Positions 14,947 through 25,900 of a stretch of DNA of 64,000 bases are shown here, piece by piece. Every line of letters begins with the position of its first letter. Within the stretch, counting starts at the first letter, position 1. A model generated the notes under the pieces. It worked only from the letters and a program-made list of their open reading frames with translations. It made no database searches and was not told the DNA's origin. The translations under genes and the position numbers were made by a program. This DNA is from Ciona intestinalis (Eukaryota > Chordata > Ascidiacea > Phlebobranchia > Cionidae). The DNA lies in the NCBI RefSeq assembly GCF_000224145.3, contig NC_020166.2:7712050-7776049 (forward strand). Reading direction: 5' to 3'.

Positions 14947-15110
14947 AATTTATAAACAAATTCTACCTACTGCTCCACAGTCACCAATGGCGACTGAAAA
15001 TCGCTCTGTTAGTGTTTGGTTTGCTTCAATCGAGCTTAGCCGACCGTTGTAGTTGTAGTAAAATAATTTTATTAAGATTCCGCAAATTAGTTTAATACGT
15101 GCTTACTAAC
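14947..15110 (+). repeat. Dispersed repeat also present at 47830-47990
   Basis: Shared words: 'ttctacctactgctc', 'cgactgaaaa', 'agcttag.cgaccgttg', 'ttaatacgtgcttact'. The copy near 47.8 kb is upstream of the kelch gene. It is not the MITE or the SINE. Confidence 0.65.
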
Positions 15111-15115
15111 TAGAG

Positions 15116-15133
15116 CCTTGCTCTCTTGTTTAG
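15116..15133 (+). promoter_or_regulatory. Candidate trans-splice acceptor of the SLC6 gene
   Basis: Pyrimidine-rich 'cttgctctcttgtttag' ends 24 bases before the ATG at 15157 and has no matching donor upstream. Confidence 0.4.
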
Positions 15134-15156
15134 TTGTCAACTCGAATGTATGTAAA

Positions 15157-18100
15157 ATGGAAATGCAAAGCAACCAACAACAGTGAGTATTTAGGGTAGT
15201 ATCTTATATATGAAATTGATGGTATAGATATTGGTAGATAATGGTTTATAGATAAAAGTTATCAAAATTTTGCATAATGCTCAACAATTAAAATAATAAT
15301 AATTAAGAGCCTTATTCAGCAACTGTAAATACCGCTACAGTATGCAATAGTATGCATTTGTATCGTTTTCCAGTTATGAAATTTGGAATTAGTATAACCA
15401 CAAGGTTTCATGGAGCTTATAGATATAATATATCATAGTTTAAAAGAGCCGTATAATTAAACTATATAGTTATACCGTATTGTGGAGTAAGATGGCGCGC
15501 ATCTTTAGTAGGCCTACTTTATTCAAGCAGCTGTTGTTTTAAATTTAACAACGGCCTATATGCCTATAGGACTCGTGAGCATATAGCTTCATAAATCGTT
15601 GAATGTTTTTGTTTACTGCCTAATATAACGAAAAATAGAATGAAACGGTGTCCCATATTTCCACCATATTATATGTTGAAAATGCTGCACTGTTGTTGCA
15701 AAATATAGTTTATTAATTTCCAGTTCGGGATGGGCCAAACCAGCAGAATTTATATTGAGCCTGTTGGGGTACGTCGTTGGCGCTGGAAACTTGTGGAGAT
15801 TTTCATCTCTTTGCTTCAAAAACGGTGGAGGTATATATATATATAGACATATAAATTTAAACTAATAGATACTGGAAACTGCGACGTTACATTGGCATAA
15901 CTGCTGATTTGTTTCTTACCCTGTCAGCTTCAAAAACGGAATTTTGTTTGACACACCGAACTTTATTGTAGTAAAGCACCCATGCCGTTATTTTGTGTTT
16001 ATTTTGTGTATACAGGCCCTATCTCTAGGCCTTGACTGACCAAACGAATTTGCTAAAAATATGTCAGGCTTGTCAACCTGTTTAGATGATCGGCTAATAC
16101 CGCGCGGAAAAACACATTTACAATCTTTTTAATACATACTCGGTGAAAATTTGCGAATATCATTTTTGACTATTTGATATGCATCAAAGTAAAACTTATA
16201 ATTAGCATAATTTGACGTACCAACTTTTTTCGGTACATCAGGATATGAAAAAAAACAGTATGGATTGTCATTTTTATGAAGTATGCCAACTCTGATACAA
16301 ACTAATTGCAGGGGCATTTTTGATACCGTATGTAATCTCCACATGCTTTATAACCTTACCACTGTACATGTTCGAAGTTGGACTTGGCCAATTTACGCAG
16401 AAGGGGAGAGTGGCTGCAATGGAAAGATTACCAATCATGAAGGTTTTGACGTCATTGATTTTCATTTTACGCTTTTTCTGCTGGCTGTGTGTTACTATTG
16501 TGGACATATGTTTTTGAGAGGAAAAACACTGAACGGAAATTGTTCCAACTCAGCGGTATAACTACAATGTGCTGTCTAAATTGTCAGCCATAAAAACTGT
16601 GTGTTATAAAACGACTGTCGTTTTCCGGCCACGCGAGGATGAAGCAAGTTACATTCGTTCATTACATTTATTCAACTTATAGGGAATCGGTTACGCCACT
16701 GTATTTATCTCGGTGTTAGGCATGATACCATTCATGTGGACAATGTCTTGGGGAATATTATACCTTGGTCATTCATTTACGACCGGGCCTCTGCCGTGGG
16801 GAACCTGTGGTAAGACTTTATGCAGCAGACTGCTGTCCATGTTGACATATATGCGTATACTAATATACACTGTTTTCGTTTGTTGTTATGTACATTTGCC
16901 GTAAGTGATTCAAAAACGGTGTGAAGTCAAAGGGGTGTGACGTAACATTGTCTTTTATTACGTTTACCACTGTGGTGCAATACGCAGCAGATAAGAATGT
17001 TAAGAAAAGAATGATTATTATTGAGACGCAGCGACGTGTTCTGAAATTTTGGAATGGGAAAATTGTTCAAGTTTCGTTTACAGATAACGAATGGAATACA
17101 GAATCGTGTAGAGTGGGTGTAAATATTACGAATAGAACCGTCTTTCTGCAAGATTCATTGCCACAAGTACAATTTTGGAGGTAAAGCAATTTGTTTATGT
17201 ATATATCAAAGTTATAGCAGCTAGGTCCATTGTTCTTCATGTTCAGCCATGACCTACTAGAGATATCTCTAGTACGCCGTGGTTCAGCACATAATATGTT
17301 GCAGTTCCGAACCTATTTTAAAAGATGGATAAAAAACCCCAATTTATTTTAAAAAGATAGACGTACCAAATAACAGAAAATGAGTTAACTTGAATTTTAA
17401 ACTATAGAAACTACGTTCTGAGACTTTCCAATGGTAACCCATACAACGAGAATTTCAACTGGCAAATGCTCTTATGTTCTTTGGCGTCTTTTATAACGAT
17501 ATATGGATGCATAGCAAAAGGAGTAAAGACCAGCGGAAAGGCAAGTTACTGGTTATGCCCTGTGGAAGTCCAAACTTTTTGCGGCAGTATTTCACTAGCT
17601 ACCAAGTTTTGCCTTGAAAAAAAACCGGCGCTTCGTATTCATGCAGCACGCGCCGAGTAATTAACGCTTTTGTTAGGTCGCGTTGTACGCCTACCAGTTT
17701 AGTCTAGTAACTCTAGTTGTACCGTAGAAGTTACTACGTGGTGTATCGCTTATTTTAGGTTATGATGTATTATCGTTTATTATTTGTTTATAGATATTTG
17801 TCGTTTTGGTTTGTTAAACCTGCATAAATAAGTTATATTTTGTATCTTAAACTTTAGGTTGTAATATATTATAGTACTGTGGGGTAAGATAGGACACCTT
17901 TAGCACATAATATCCAAATATCCTGGTCGTGTTGACAACGATCTATGGGAGTCGTGATACAGTTTCATAATTCTTTGAATTTTCTTTGTTTACTACCAAA
18001 TGAGACGAGAAAAAAAATGAAAAGGTGTCCAATCTTCCCTTATCCTACTATATCGTTTATTATTTGTTTTGGTTTGTTAAACCTATATAAATAAGTTACT

Positions 18101-21100
18101 TCATCAAACTTTTCGTCCACATACAATGGTCAACGCTGTTATATATGTTGTAGGGTAACTAGCTTTGCTCCAAAATTGCATAAACAAAGTAGTATACAAA
18201 GAAGTTCACATGTCGTGTGAATGCTTATTTTAATATTTAGGTTGTTTATTTCACTGCCACTTTTCCATACGTCATACTCTGCGTGCTTTTCGTAAGAGGA
18301 GCTACATTAGAAGGTGCTTCGAATGGGATGAGGAAACTTTTTGTCCCAGATTTCGAACGCCTTCTCTCACCCCAGGTAATTATGTCCGATCTTTATACTA
18401 AGAAATTTATTTAAGGCCTGAAATATATGTTTTAAAAGATATAGGTAGAATCGAATGAATTAAAATATAGAAATGTGGGGTACGATGGGATATCGTTAGT
18501 AATAGTATACTTAATACCTAGAAATCTTATATTTCCGAACTAATTTTAAATAAGGTTATAAACACTCTTTATGGTCGCGGTGCTGCAGTTATATAGTTCT
18601 GTACATTTTCTTTGTTTTTTTCCTCTTTGTTTTTAATTTTAAATGAAACGAGAATGAAAACATGTTTCATCTTACCCCACATATATATAAAAAATACTAA
18701 CCTGAACTATGGTAAATCGTAAGCTGGCACGAGGTGTATGAAACAGAACACCTCGTGTTATAACGGCTGTCGTTTCTGGCAACGCGGGGATAAAGCAAGT
18801 TACATTCATTCGTTCATCCGTTCATTCGTTCATTCGTTTATTCATTCATTCATTCATATAAAATACCTTCCAGGTTTGGGTTGAAGCAGCATCACAGGCG
18901 CTTTACACAGTGGGTGTGTGTTACTCTGGATTGACAGCATTTGGAAGCTTCAATCGTCGTCGCAACAATTTCTATAAGTTTGTATTGCTTGATAATATAT
19001 TCTAACACGCCCAAAAATAATTGATGTTATGGACTCTAACATATTGCAGTTTGTTGCATGTATTTTAATTGTAATCACAATTTGAACTTTAAAATTTGGA
19101 CAAATTGTATTAGGCTGTAACATTTTTTAAAGTATTATACTGTAGTACCGTGGGGTAAGATGAGACACTTTTAGCACGTACGTAATGTCCCGATCGTGTT
19201 TTAAACAATTAACAATACTCTATATATGAGAGTCACGAGGACACGATTTTATAATTATTTAAATTTACTTTGTTTAGTACCAAATGGGACGAGAAAATAA
19301 AATGAAAAGGTGTTCCATTATCCCCCCACCCTACTATATATATAGAACTTTTAATTCAAAAGCTTAAATACTATTTGCGTTTTATTTCCAGACAAGCAAT
19401 TTTCGTTATACCAGCCGGGTGTCTCACATCAATATTCATGGGGTTGATAACGTTTAGTTTTCTTGGACATATTGCCCATGTTAATAAAGTGGATCTTACA
19501 AATGTTATCAGTTCAGGTAAGTAGTTTTCTTAGTATAGCGATTAAAACGGTTAAGGAAAAAAGACAAGCCCTCGTGGCTGTTTCCTAAAAGCACGTAATC
19601 GCTGTTGGCAGAAAAGTAAAAAAGGGTGGCAGTTTTATGATTTTATTGAAAAAGTCTGAAAATATACGTATTTTGAAACATTTTGCACCTTAATTATATC
19701 ATAACGTTAAAGAAGTATTTACACTCGCAAACCAATAAATTACTGATTTATTTTCAGGTCCTGGACTTGTTTTTCAAGTTTATCCTTATGGGTTAAGTTT
19801 GTTGCCTATTCCCCAACTTTGGTCCGTTTTGTTCTTCTTTATGTTTTATCTTATTTGCATCGACAGTGCGGTAAGTTCATTTCAGACTGTTGTTTTTCTT
19901 TCTAATAAATGCATATAAAAGTAATCTAAATCATTTTATAACATATTAAGTTTAAAATATTTCCTTAACTTGTAACTCTTTCGTTAAAAATCACCTGCTA
20001 TATCTATCCAAACACAAAGTAAAGTTGAAAGTTTTACGTTTTTAAAATTTAAATTTTACATTTTTAAAGTTTGGTGAGTTTGAAGGGCTGATGGTTGTTA
20101 TTGGAGATGCTTTTCCCATTTCTGTTTCAAACACTAAAAATCGTTTGCTGACCGGCGCAGCACTTACTGCATCACTTTACTTTTCCTGCTTCATGTTTCT
20201 TAACCAGGTAACTTGTATGTTGTCCAGTGTTTTTTAAGTAAAATCGAAATTGAATTAAAAATAGCCATCTAAACCCTGGACCATTTTACCCCGCCATGCG
20301 CCATTTTATCCCGTTGTGACATTAGTGTGTGAGTCGTTAAACATCACCTACAGTTTGTTTCAAAAATGGTTCATATATAGTAGGTGGGGGAAGGTGGGAC
20401 ACCTTTTATTCTATTTTCCCATCCCAATTTATAGCCAACAAAGAACATTCAAAAAATCCCAAAACGGCATTCTCACGACTCCCATAAACCGTCGTTAATT
20501 GTTTTAAACGCAATCAAAATATTTAAATATTATATGCTACTGTCCCGTTTCCCCCCACCTTACTATTTTCATTCATTTAGTATTTTAGTATAAACCACCG
20601 CTTTTAGAAGTTTTACATCCGCCACATAATTCCATAAGAATCGAATATCAACTTTACCTTACAGAAATCTCTATACATATTCGAATTAGTGAACTCTTAC
20701 GGGGGCGCTGGCATTTGTCTTCTGTGGTTAGCTCTTTGGGAGTCCATTTCAGTTGGTTGGTTCTGGAACGCTGATAAATTTGCCATCGACTTTAAATACA
20801 TGACCGGCAGCACCCCTTCTATATATTACAAATACTGCTACAAATTTGTAATACCAGCTGCAACAACGGTACGTTTAACATTTTCTTTTTCAATTGCGCG
20901 CCACTGGGTAATAGAAACATATTATGGTATAGTAGGGTGGGGTAAGATAAGACTTCTTTTTATTCTCTTTTCTCGTCCCATTTGGTGGTTAACAAAGAAC
21001 GTTTAAATAATTATAAAACCGTTTCCTCTTGACTCCCATAGACCGTTGCTAATCGTTTATAACAGAATTATGACATTTAAATATAAGTGGCTAAAAGTGT

Positions 21101-22471
21101 CCCCTATACCCCCAACCTACTATAGAACTGAAATACCACAACTGTTTTACCGAACCTAAAACAACAGAAAGTGTGAAACCTAAAATAACATCATTTTTAT
21201 TTATCTTTTTTTTAAAAAACGATAGCAAAGATCATGTTATTTAAAGTACGAAGAGAATCAACAGCCAAACAACAGTTGTTGAAACACGCTGTGGAAAAAA
21301 GTCTGGGAAAGAGTGTCAGTTAAAAAGTGTGGCACCCAACCTAGATACGAAAATGCGTCATTTTTTACCAAAATATTAATCATACAGTACGGTGGGGGGA
21401 AGATGGGACACCTTTAGCACATGATATTTAAATATCCTGATCGTGTTTTAAACAATTAACAACGATCTAGGGTAGTCGTAAGGATACGCTTTTATAATTT
21501 TTTGCATTTTCTTTGTTTACTACCAAATTGGGTGAGAAAATAGAATGAAAAGATGTCCCATCTTCCCCCAACCTACTATATGAATAATACTAATTTCATT
21601 GTAATTATAGTAGTAGAATATTTCCTTTCATAATATACTAATATTGCCCTAAGTCTTACTGTTGTTTATCCAGGCAATTCTGATATTCTATTGCATCAAA
21701 TGGGAACCACTTAAAGTTGGTGAATATGTTTACCCATGGTGGGCGAATGGTATTGGTTGGATGCTTTCTCTTTCATCTATTTTATGGATACCCGGCGTTG
21801 CTTGTTATGTTATGGTAAATGGTAAAGGTTCTTTATCAAAAGTAAGTTTGTTATGTTAAGTTTGTGTTGTGTAAGGTGTCAAGCAGTTTGGATTTTTTAC
21901 CGAGGGACCTTTAGCACATGATATCCAAATATCTTGATCCTGTTTTAAACAATCACAACGATTTATGGGAGTCGTGGGGATACAGTTTTGTTATTCTTTG
22001 AATGGTTTTGTGTACTACCAAATGTGGTCAAGATTGGTATGAAAAGGTGTCCTATCTTACCCCACTCTACTATAACCATAAAAGAGTCTTCTAATCTTCG
22101 CGTCCGTTAACGGCTTACCCCGCATGTTACTGATGTTAGCAATACTTGATTATAAATATGGCTTTTCTCTATGGTTGACAACGTGGACAGCTTATCAGTG
22201 ACCACTCGGTTGTAGCAGTGACAGTTAAATGTTAGAAAACACGCAAACGAGGGTGCCATCTCTATAGTAAAATATAGACTTTTCCTCTTGTTAAGCGGTG
22301 GGCACTTTAACCGCTATTTCACTCAATCGAACATGTGGTATCACCACTCAGTAACGTTTGTACCAACAGAGATTTAAACAAGGCATCAAGTGGGGCTTTG
22401 AGCAAAGTTATGAAGGAGAAGTAAAAGTTGAAAATGAAATACAGAAATTGAAAGCCCAATCTGATGTCTAA
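15157..22471 (+). CDS. SLC6-family Na+/Cl- dependent transporter, 14 exons
   Basis: Exons: 15157-15182, 15724-15830, 16312-16442, 16683-16809, 17084-17180, 17408-17540, 18241-18375, 18874-18977, 19392-19516, 19758-19870, 20070-20207, 20665-20868, 21674-21841, 22370-22471; 569 residues, every phase closing. The first helix has the family signature (GAGNLWRF, residues 28-35) with glycine, not aspartate, at the spot used by amine carriers. This favours an amino-acid substrate. Helix 2 gives FLIPYV..FEVGLGQFTQ. The long outer loop has the paired cysteines (WGTC...ESC) and NIT/NRT glycosylation sites. Helix 8 reads ICIDSAFGEFEG. About twelve membrane spans are expected. The N tail is very short (about 15 residues). 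The intron after 17540 has a GC donor (GCAAGT). Introns hold eight MITEs. The exact substrate cannot be read from the sequence. Confidence 0.93.
15475..15673 (+). mobile_element. Decayed MITE, SLC6 intron 1
   Basis: 'gtattgtggagtaagatgg' to 'catatttccaccatattata', with 'taggactcgtgagcatatag' for the core. Confidence 0.7.
16594..16680 (+). mobile_element. SINE 3' fragment, SLC6 intron 3
   Basis: 'gtgttataaaacgactgtcg...cacgcgaggatgaagcaagttacattcgttcatt' is the tail part of the tRNA-derived SINE family described at 46998-47355. Confidence 0.7.
17871..18052 (+). mobile_element. MITE copy, SLC6 intron 6
   Basis: Complete: tagtactgtggggtaagata to cttcccttatcctactata. It lies in the intron with the GC donor. 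Confidence 0.9.
18466..18687 (+). mobile_element. Diverged MITE, SLC6 intron 7
   Basis: 'aatgtggggtacgatgggat' to 'catcttaccccacatatata'. The middle has a small insertion around 'tttcctctttgttttt'. Confidence 0.7.
18716..18862 (+). mobile_element. SINE 3' half with (ATTC)n tail, SLC6 intron 7
   Basis: 'gtaagctggcacgaggtgta', 'gaacacctcgtgttataacg', 'gataaagcaagttacattca', then eight or so ATTC units close to the exon 8 acceptor. Confidence 0.8.
19141..19340 (+). mobile_element. MITE copy, SLC6 intron 8
   Basis: Complete: tgtagtaccgtggggtaaga to tatccccccaccctactata. Confidence 0.9.
20376..20566 (-). mobile_element. MITE copy, SLC6 intron 11
   Basis: Reverse orientation: tagtaggtgggggaaggtgg to cgtttccccccaccttacta, with 'ctcacgactcccataaaccg' inside. 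Confidence 0.9.
20929..21124 (-). mobile_element. MITE copy, SLC6 intron 12
   Basis: Reverse orientation: atagtagggtggggtaagat to ccctatacccccaacctactata. Confidence 0.9.
21384..21580 (+). mobile_element. MITE copy, SLC6 intron 12
   Basis: Complete: agtacggtggggggaagatg to catcttcccccaacctactata. It is the second MITE in the same intron, opposite in orientation to 20929-21124. Confidence 0.9.
21903..22074 (+). mobile_element. MITE lacking its left end, SLC6 intron 13
   Basis: Starts inside the element at 'gggacctttagcacatgata' and ends cctatcttaccccactctac. Confidence 0.8.
22165..22240 (-). mobile_element. SINE fragment, SLC6 intron 13
   Basis: 'tatggttgacaacgtggaca' and 'cagtgaccactcggttgtag' match the minus-strand SINE at 53236-53426. 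Confidence 0.6.
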
Positions 22472-22644
22472 ACAAGAGCAAATGGCGTGACACGTCCCCA
22501 CCTTATTTTTAAGCGTCTTCACGTGCAACCGATATCATGATAATAAATGTGATCACTCTTGTGGGAAGTCCCATTGAATAAACCGAACTACGTATAATAT
22601 GCAAATGTTGACTCTTTTCGGTTTATTTGAACGACAGATGGGAA

Positions 22645-22790
22645 CCATCTGAAAAGTTCCAATCCTGTCCCACGCCGATGTGGCGTCAAGTTTCTAATTA
22701 TAATTTGAAACATTCGTTTCTCATAAAAGATAAAAAAACATGTGTCTTGACTCTCATGATTCCAGACAAAACAGCTCGTTAATATATAAA
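22645..22790 (+). promoter_or_regulatory. Promoter of the VIT-CUB gene
   Basis: A TATA box (aatatataaa, 22781-22790) predicts initiation near 22812, about 100 bases before the ATG. Upstream, 'ccatctgaaaag' (22645-22656) and 'ctgtcccacgcc' (22665-22676) recur with the same spacing before the neighbouring two-CUB gene (28620-28652). This marks a shared control block. Confidence 0.6.
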
Positions 22791-22909
22791 CGCACGCATG
22801 TAGCTCCATCAAGTTAGTTTTTTCAACAATTTTAGCAGGTTAGTGTATATAGCTCTATAGAATATACTTGCGTTACAATAGGCTCGAATTTTCAGGTTCC
22901 ACTGTGAAA

Positions 22910-25900
22910 ATGTTCCAGCTAATACTGTTGCTTTTATTTACTCTGGCGGATCTGTCACACCAAGCCACAAGCGTTGAAGAAGCGTATGTCGTCGGGTTAT
23001 TTCCAGAACCGGTGTATGAGATGGTAAGTTTCAATGCAATGTTAAAAGATTATTATTTTAATGAATAGTGTAGTAGGAGAGGGAAATGTAATACCTTTAA
23101 GGTGGCTGGACACAGTATCCGGCATGCGAAGTCGTATGCAAACCCATTACCGAGTACCGCATGCGGCAGCGAAATCCGGACAAAACAGACAAAACGGACG
23201 AATTCCGGATACTTTGTACAGCCACCTTTAGGCTTTTAAAGGGCATAATATCCACACATTTTAATCGCGTTTTAAACAATCAATAGTGGTCTATGCCCTA
23301 TGGAAGTCGTAAGGTTTTATATTTTTTTAAATGTTCCATTTTTACTACCAAATGGGACGAGAAAATAAAAATTAACCAATTTCCCCCACTCTACTATATA
23401 CATATATCATCCGATTTACTTCAATGAAGACTGATCTCGTATAAATTATTGGAAATAACTTTGTTTATTAAGCGTATATATATCTCTAGTCGGCCTTGGT
23501 TACACGAACACCCATTTAGGCCCAGAGTGATGACTATAGGCTTACGTTTTTTCTGAAAAGACTAAAACTGCAGTTCAATGCAGCGGGTATAGCCCGTATG
23601 CATTTAATCCATTTAACATTCTCTGTGGTTGCCTACCGTTGTGAGTATTATTTTAAACGTTGCTTATTATATATTCCTAACCCCGTGTATTTTATCAGGT
23701 GAATACTACCGGTCGTGACCCTAACGACCAATCGATCAAAATAACAATTCAGAATATGGGCAGCTCAGCAAACGATGTTGGGTACCATGCCTATCTTTCA
23801 GACACTGCAGAAGCTTTGTCATTTTCGATGAACACGGAAGGAGTCTCTTACAGAGGCAAGAAGGTCGACCACAAGGAGGCGCGAGAGGTTTTCGAGAAGG
23901 CGAAGTTAGAAGATCACAATGCTGCTGTGTATATACCTCGTCCACTACCAGGTAAAATAATTATAATACAAGATAAATGTTTTCACAACATTTTTATGCA
24001 AAAAATTAAAACCGTAAAACGGCTATATATATCTTTTATTTGACTAAACACCGAAAAATGCCATAATCGACAAGTAAACATTTTTTGCCCAGATCTCGCT
24101 TGTAGAGTTTTTGTATGTTCACAGAATTGTAACGAGTAAAATAGATGTTCCGCATACTGTGTGCATTTTTTGCTCTTCCGGTTTTTTTGTATAGTAGGGT
24201 GTGGGGAAACGGGACACTATTTTATTCGATTTTCTCGTCCGGTTTAGTGTTATATAAAGGACACACAAAGAATTATAAAACCGTATCCTCACGGCTCTTA
24301 CAGACCGTTGTTAGTTGTTTAAACAAGATCAGGATACTTGGATATTATGTGCTAAAGGTGTCCCAACTTGCCCCACGGTACTGTATTTTAATTACAAAAC
24401 ATATGGTAGGGTGGGGAAGATGGGACACATTTAGCACATAATATCGAAATATTCTGATTGCGTTTCAAACATTTAAAAACGATCTATAGGAGTCGTGAGG
24501 ATACAGTTTTATAATTCTTTGAATGTTCTTTGTTTACTACCAAATCGGACGAGAAAATAGGATGAAAAACAGTCCCATCTTTCCCCACCCTACTATACTT
24601 TCAACAAAACCTATGCGATGCATGACACGAATGGTGTACAATAAGTTATTATCTGTTTTCAGTTGATCGCAATAGCGAGTTACAATCCGAATCAGTCAAC
24701 GTTCACATCAAAGGAGAAAAGAAAATGACTTTTAATCTCGAATACACGGAATCAATCGCGGACAAATTGGCCTCCGGTGAAAAGGTTCTTAACAGAGCTG
24801 CTGTGGTTCTAGACATGTACGGTTCGACTGCAGAAAACCTATTTGGTGAGGTATATTCCCCAAATTACCCAAATAACTACCCCAATAATGCCGATTTGGC
24901 ATGGTGGGTAAGAGTGCCAGATGATGAGACCGTCACCCTGCATGTTACCGATCTCGATATTGAAGAATGTTGTGATAGGCTTACAATTTATGATGGCGTT
25001 TCTAAAAACGGCCAAGTTATTTCTGTTCTAACGGGTCAACTCTCCAACGAGTCTATAGTTATCCAAACAACCACGAATAGCATTTACTTACACCTTGCAT
25101 CAGATTGTTCTTTTACTTCTCGTGGATTCGCAGCAACTGTTACAATGAGTGGGAACACCGTACCTACTTACGAACCACCCAGCACTACAACTGATGTTTA
25201 CCCAACTCAACCTAACGTTACAGCTTGTAACGGGGGTGATTACTTATACTCATATTCAGGCAGTATATCGTCTCCGAACTATCCCTACAGCTATTATGAT
25301 AACTTGTATTGCTCATGGCATATAAGAATACCATATTATTCATACGTTGTGAGCATGACTGTACAGGACCTTCATCTTCAAAGCTATGATTACCTAAGGG
25401 TATACGATGGCTCATCATCGTATTATCCTATGATCGCACAATTAACCGGTGTGATACATTCTAATCCAACATACTATTCATCTGGTACCGATATGTTTTT
25501 ACTTCTTACCACTGATTCTTACGGCAGCACCTACAGCGGCTTTCAACTTACCTATACTTATTCCTATGCACAACAAACTAATAACCCTACTACAGAATCA
25601 AATGACGTTACCACAGCATCAGCACTTCCCACAGCTTGCAACGGTGGTGATTATATATACTCTTATTCAGGTTACATATCATCACCTAACTATCCTGGAA
25701 ACTATTACAATAGTTTGAGTTGTTCCTGGCAAGTTAGAATTCCAAGTACCTACTATGTTGTGAAGCTCACTGTTGAAGCTTTCCAATTGGAACCAAACTA
25801 CGACTTTCTGTATGTCTACGATGGTTCTTCCTCCAGTTATGCACAGCTTGCAAGCTGGACTGGTATTCATACACAAGGCGAAGAACTTTACTCTTCTTCC

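Noticed and set aside
16921-17083. In-frame extension upstream of SLC6 exon 5
   Set aside because: The frame is open but its sequence is unlike any SLC6 loop, and the acceptor at 17083 gives the conserved WGTC-DNEWNTESC join.
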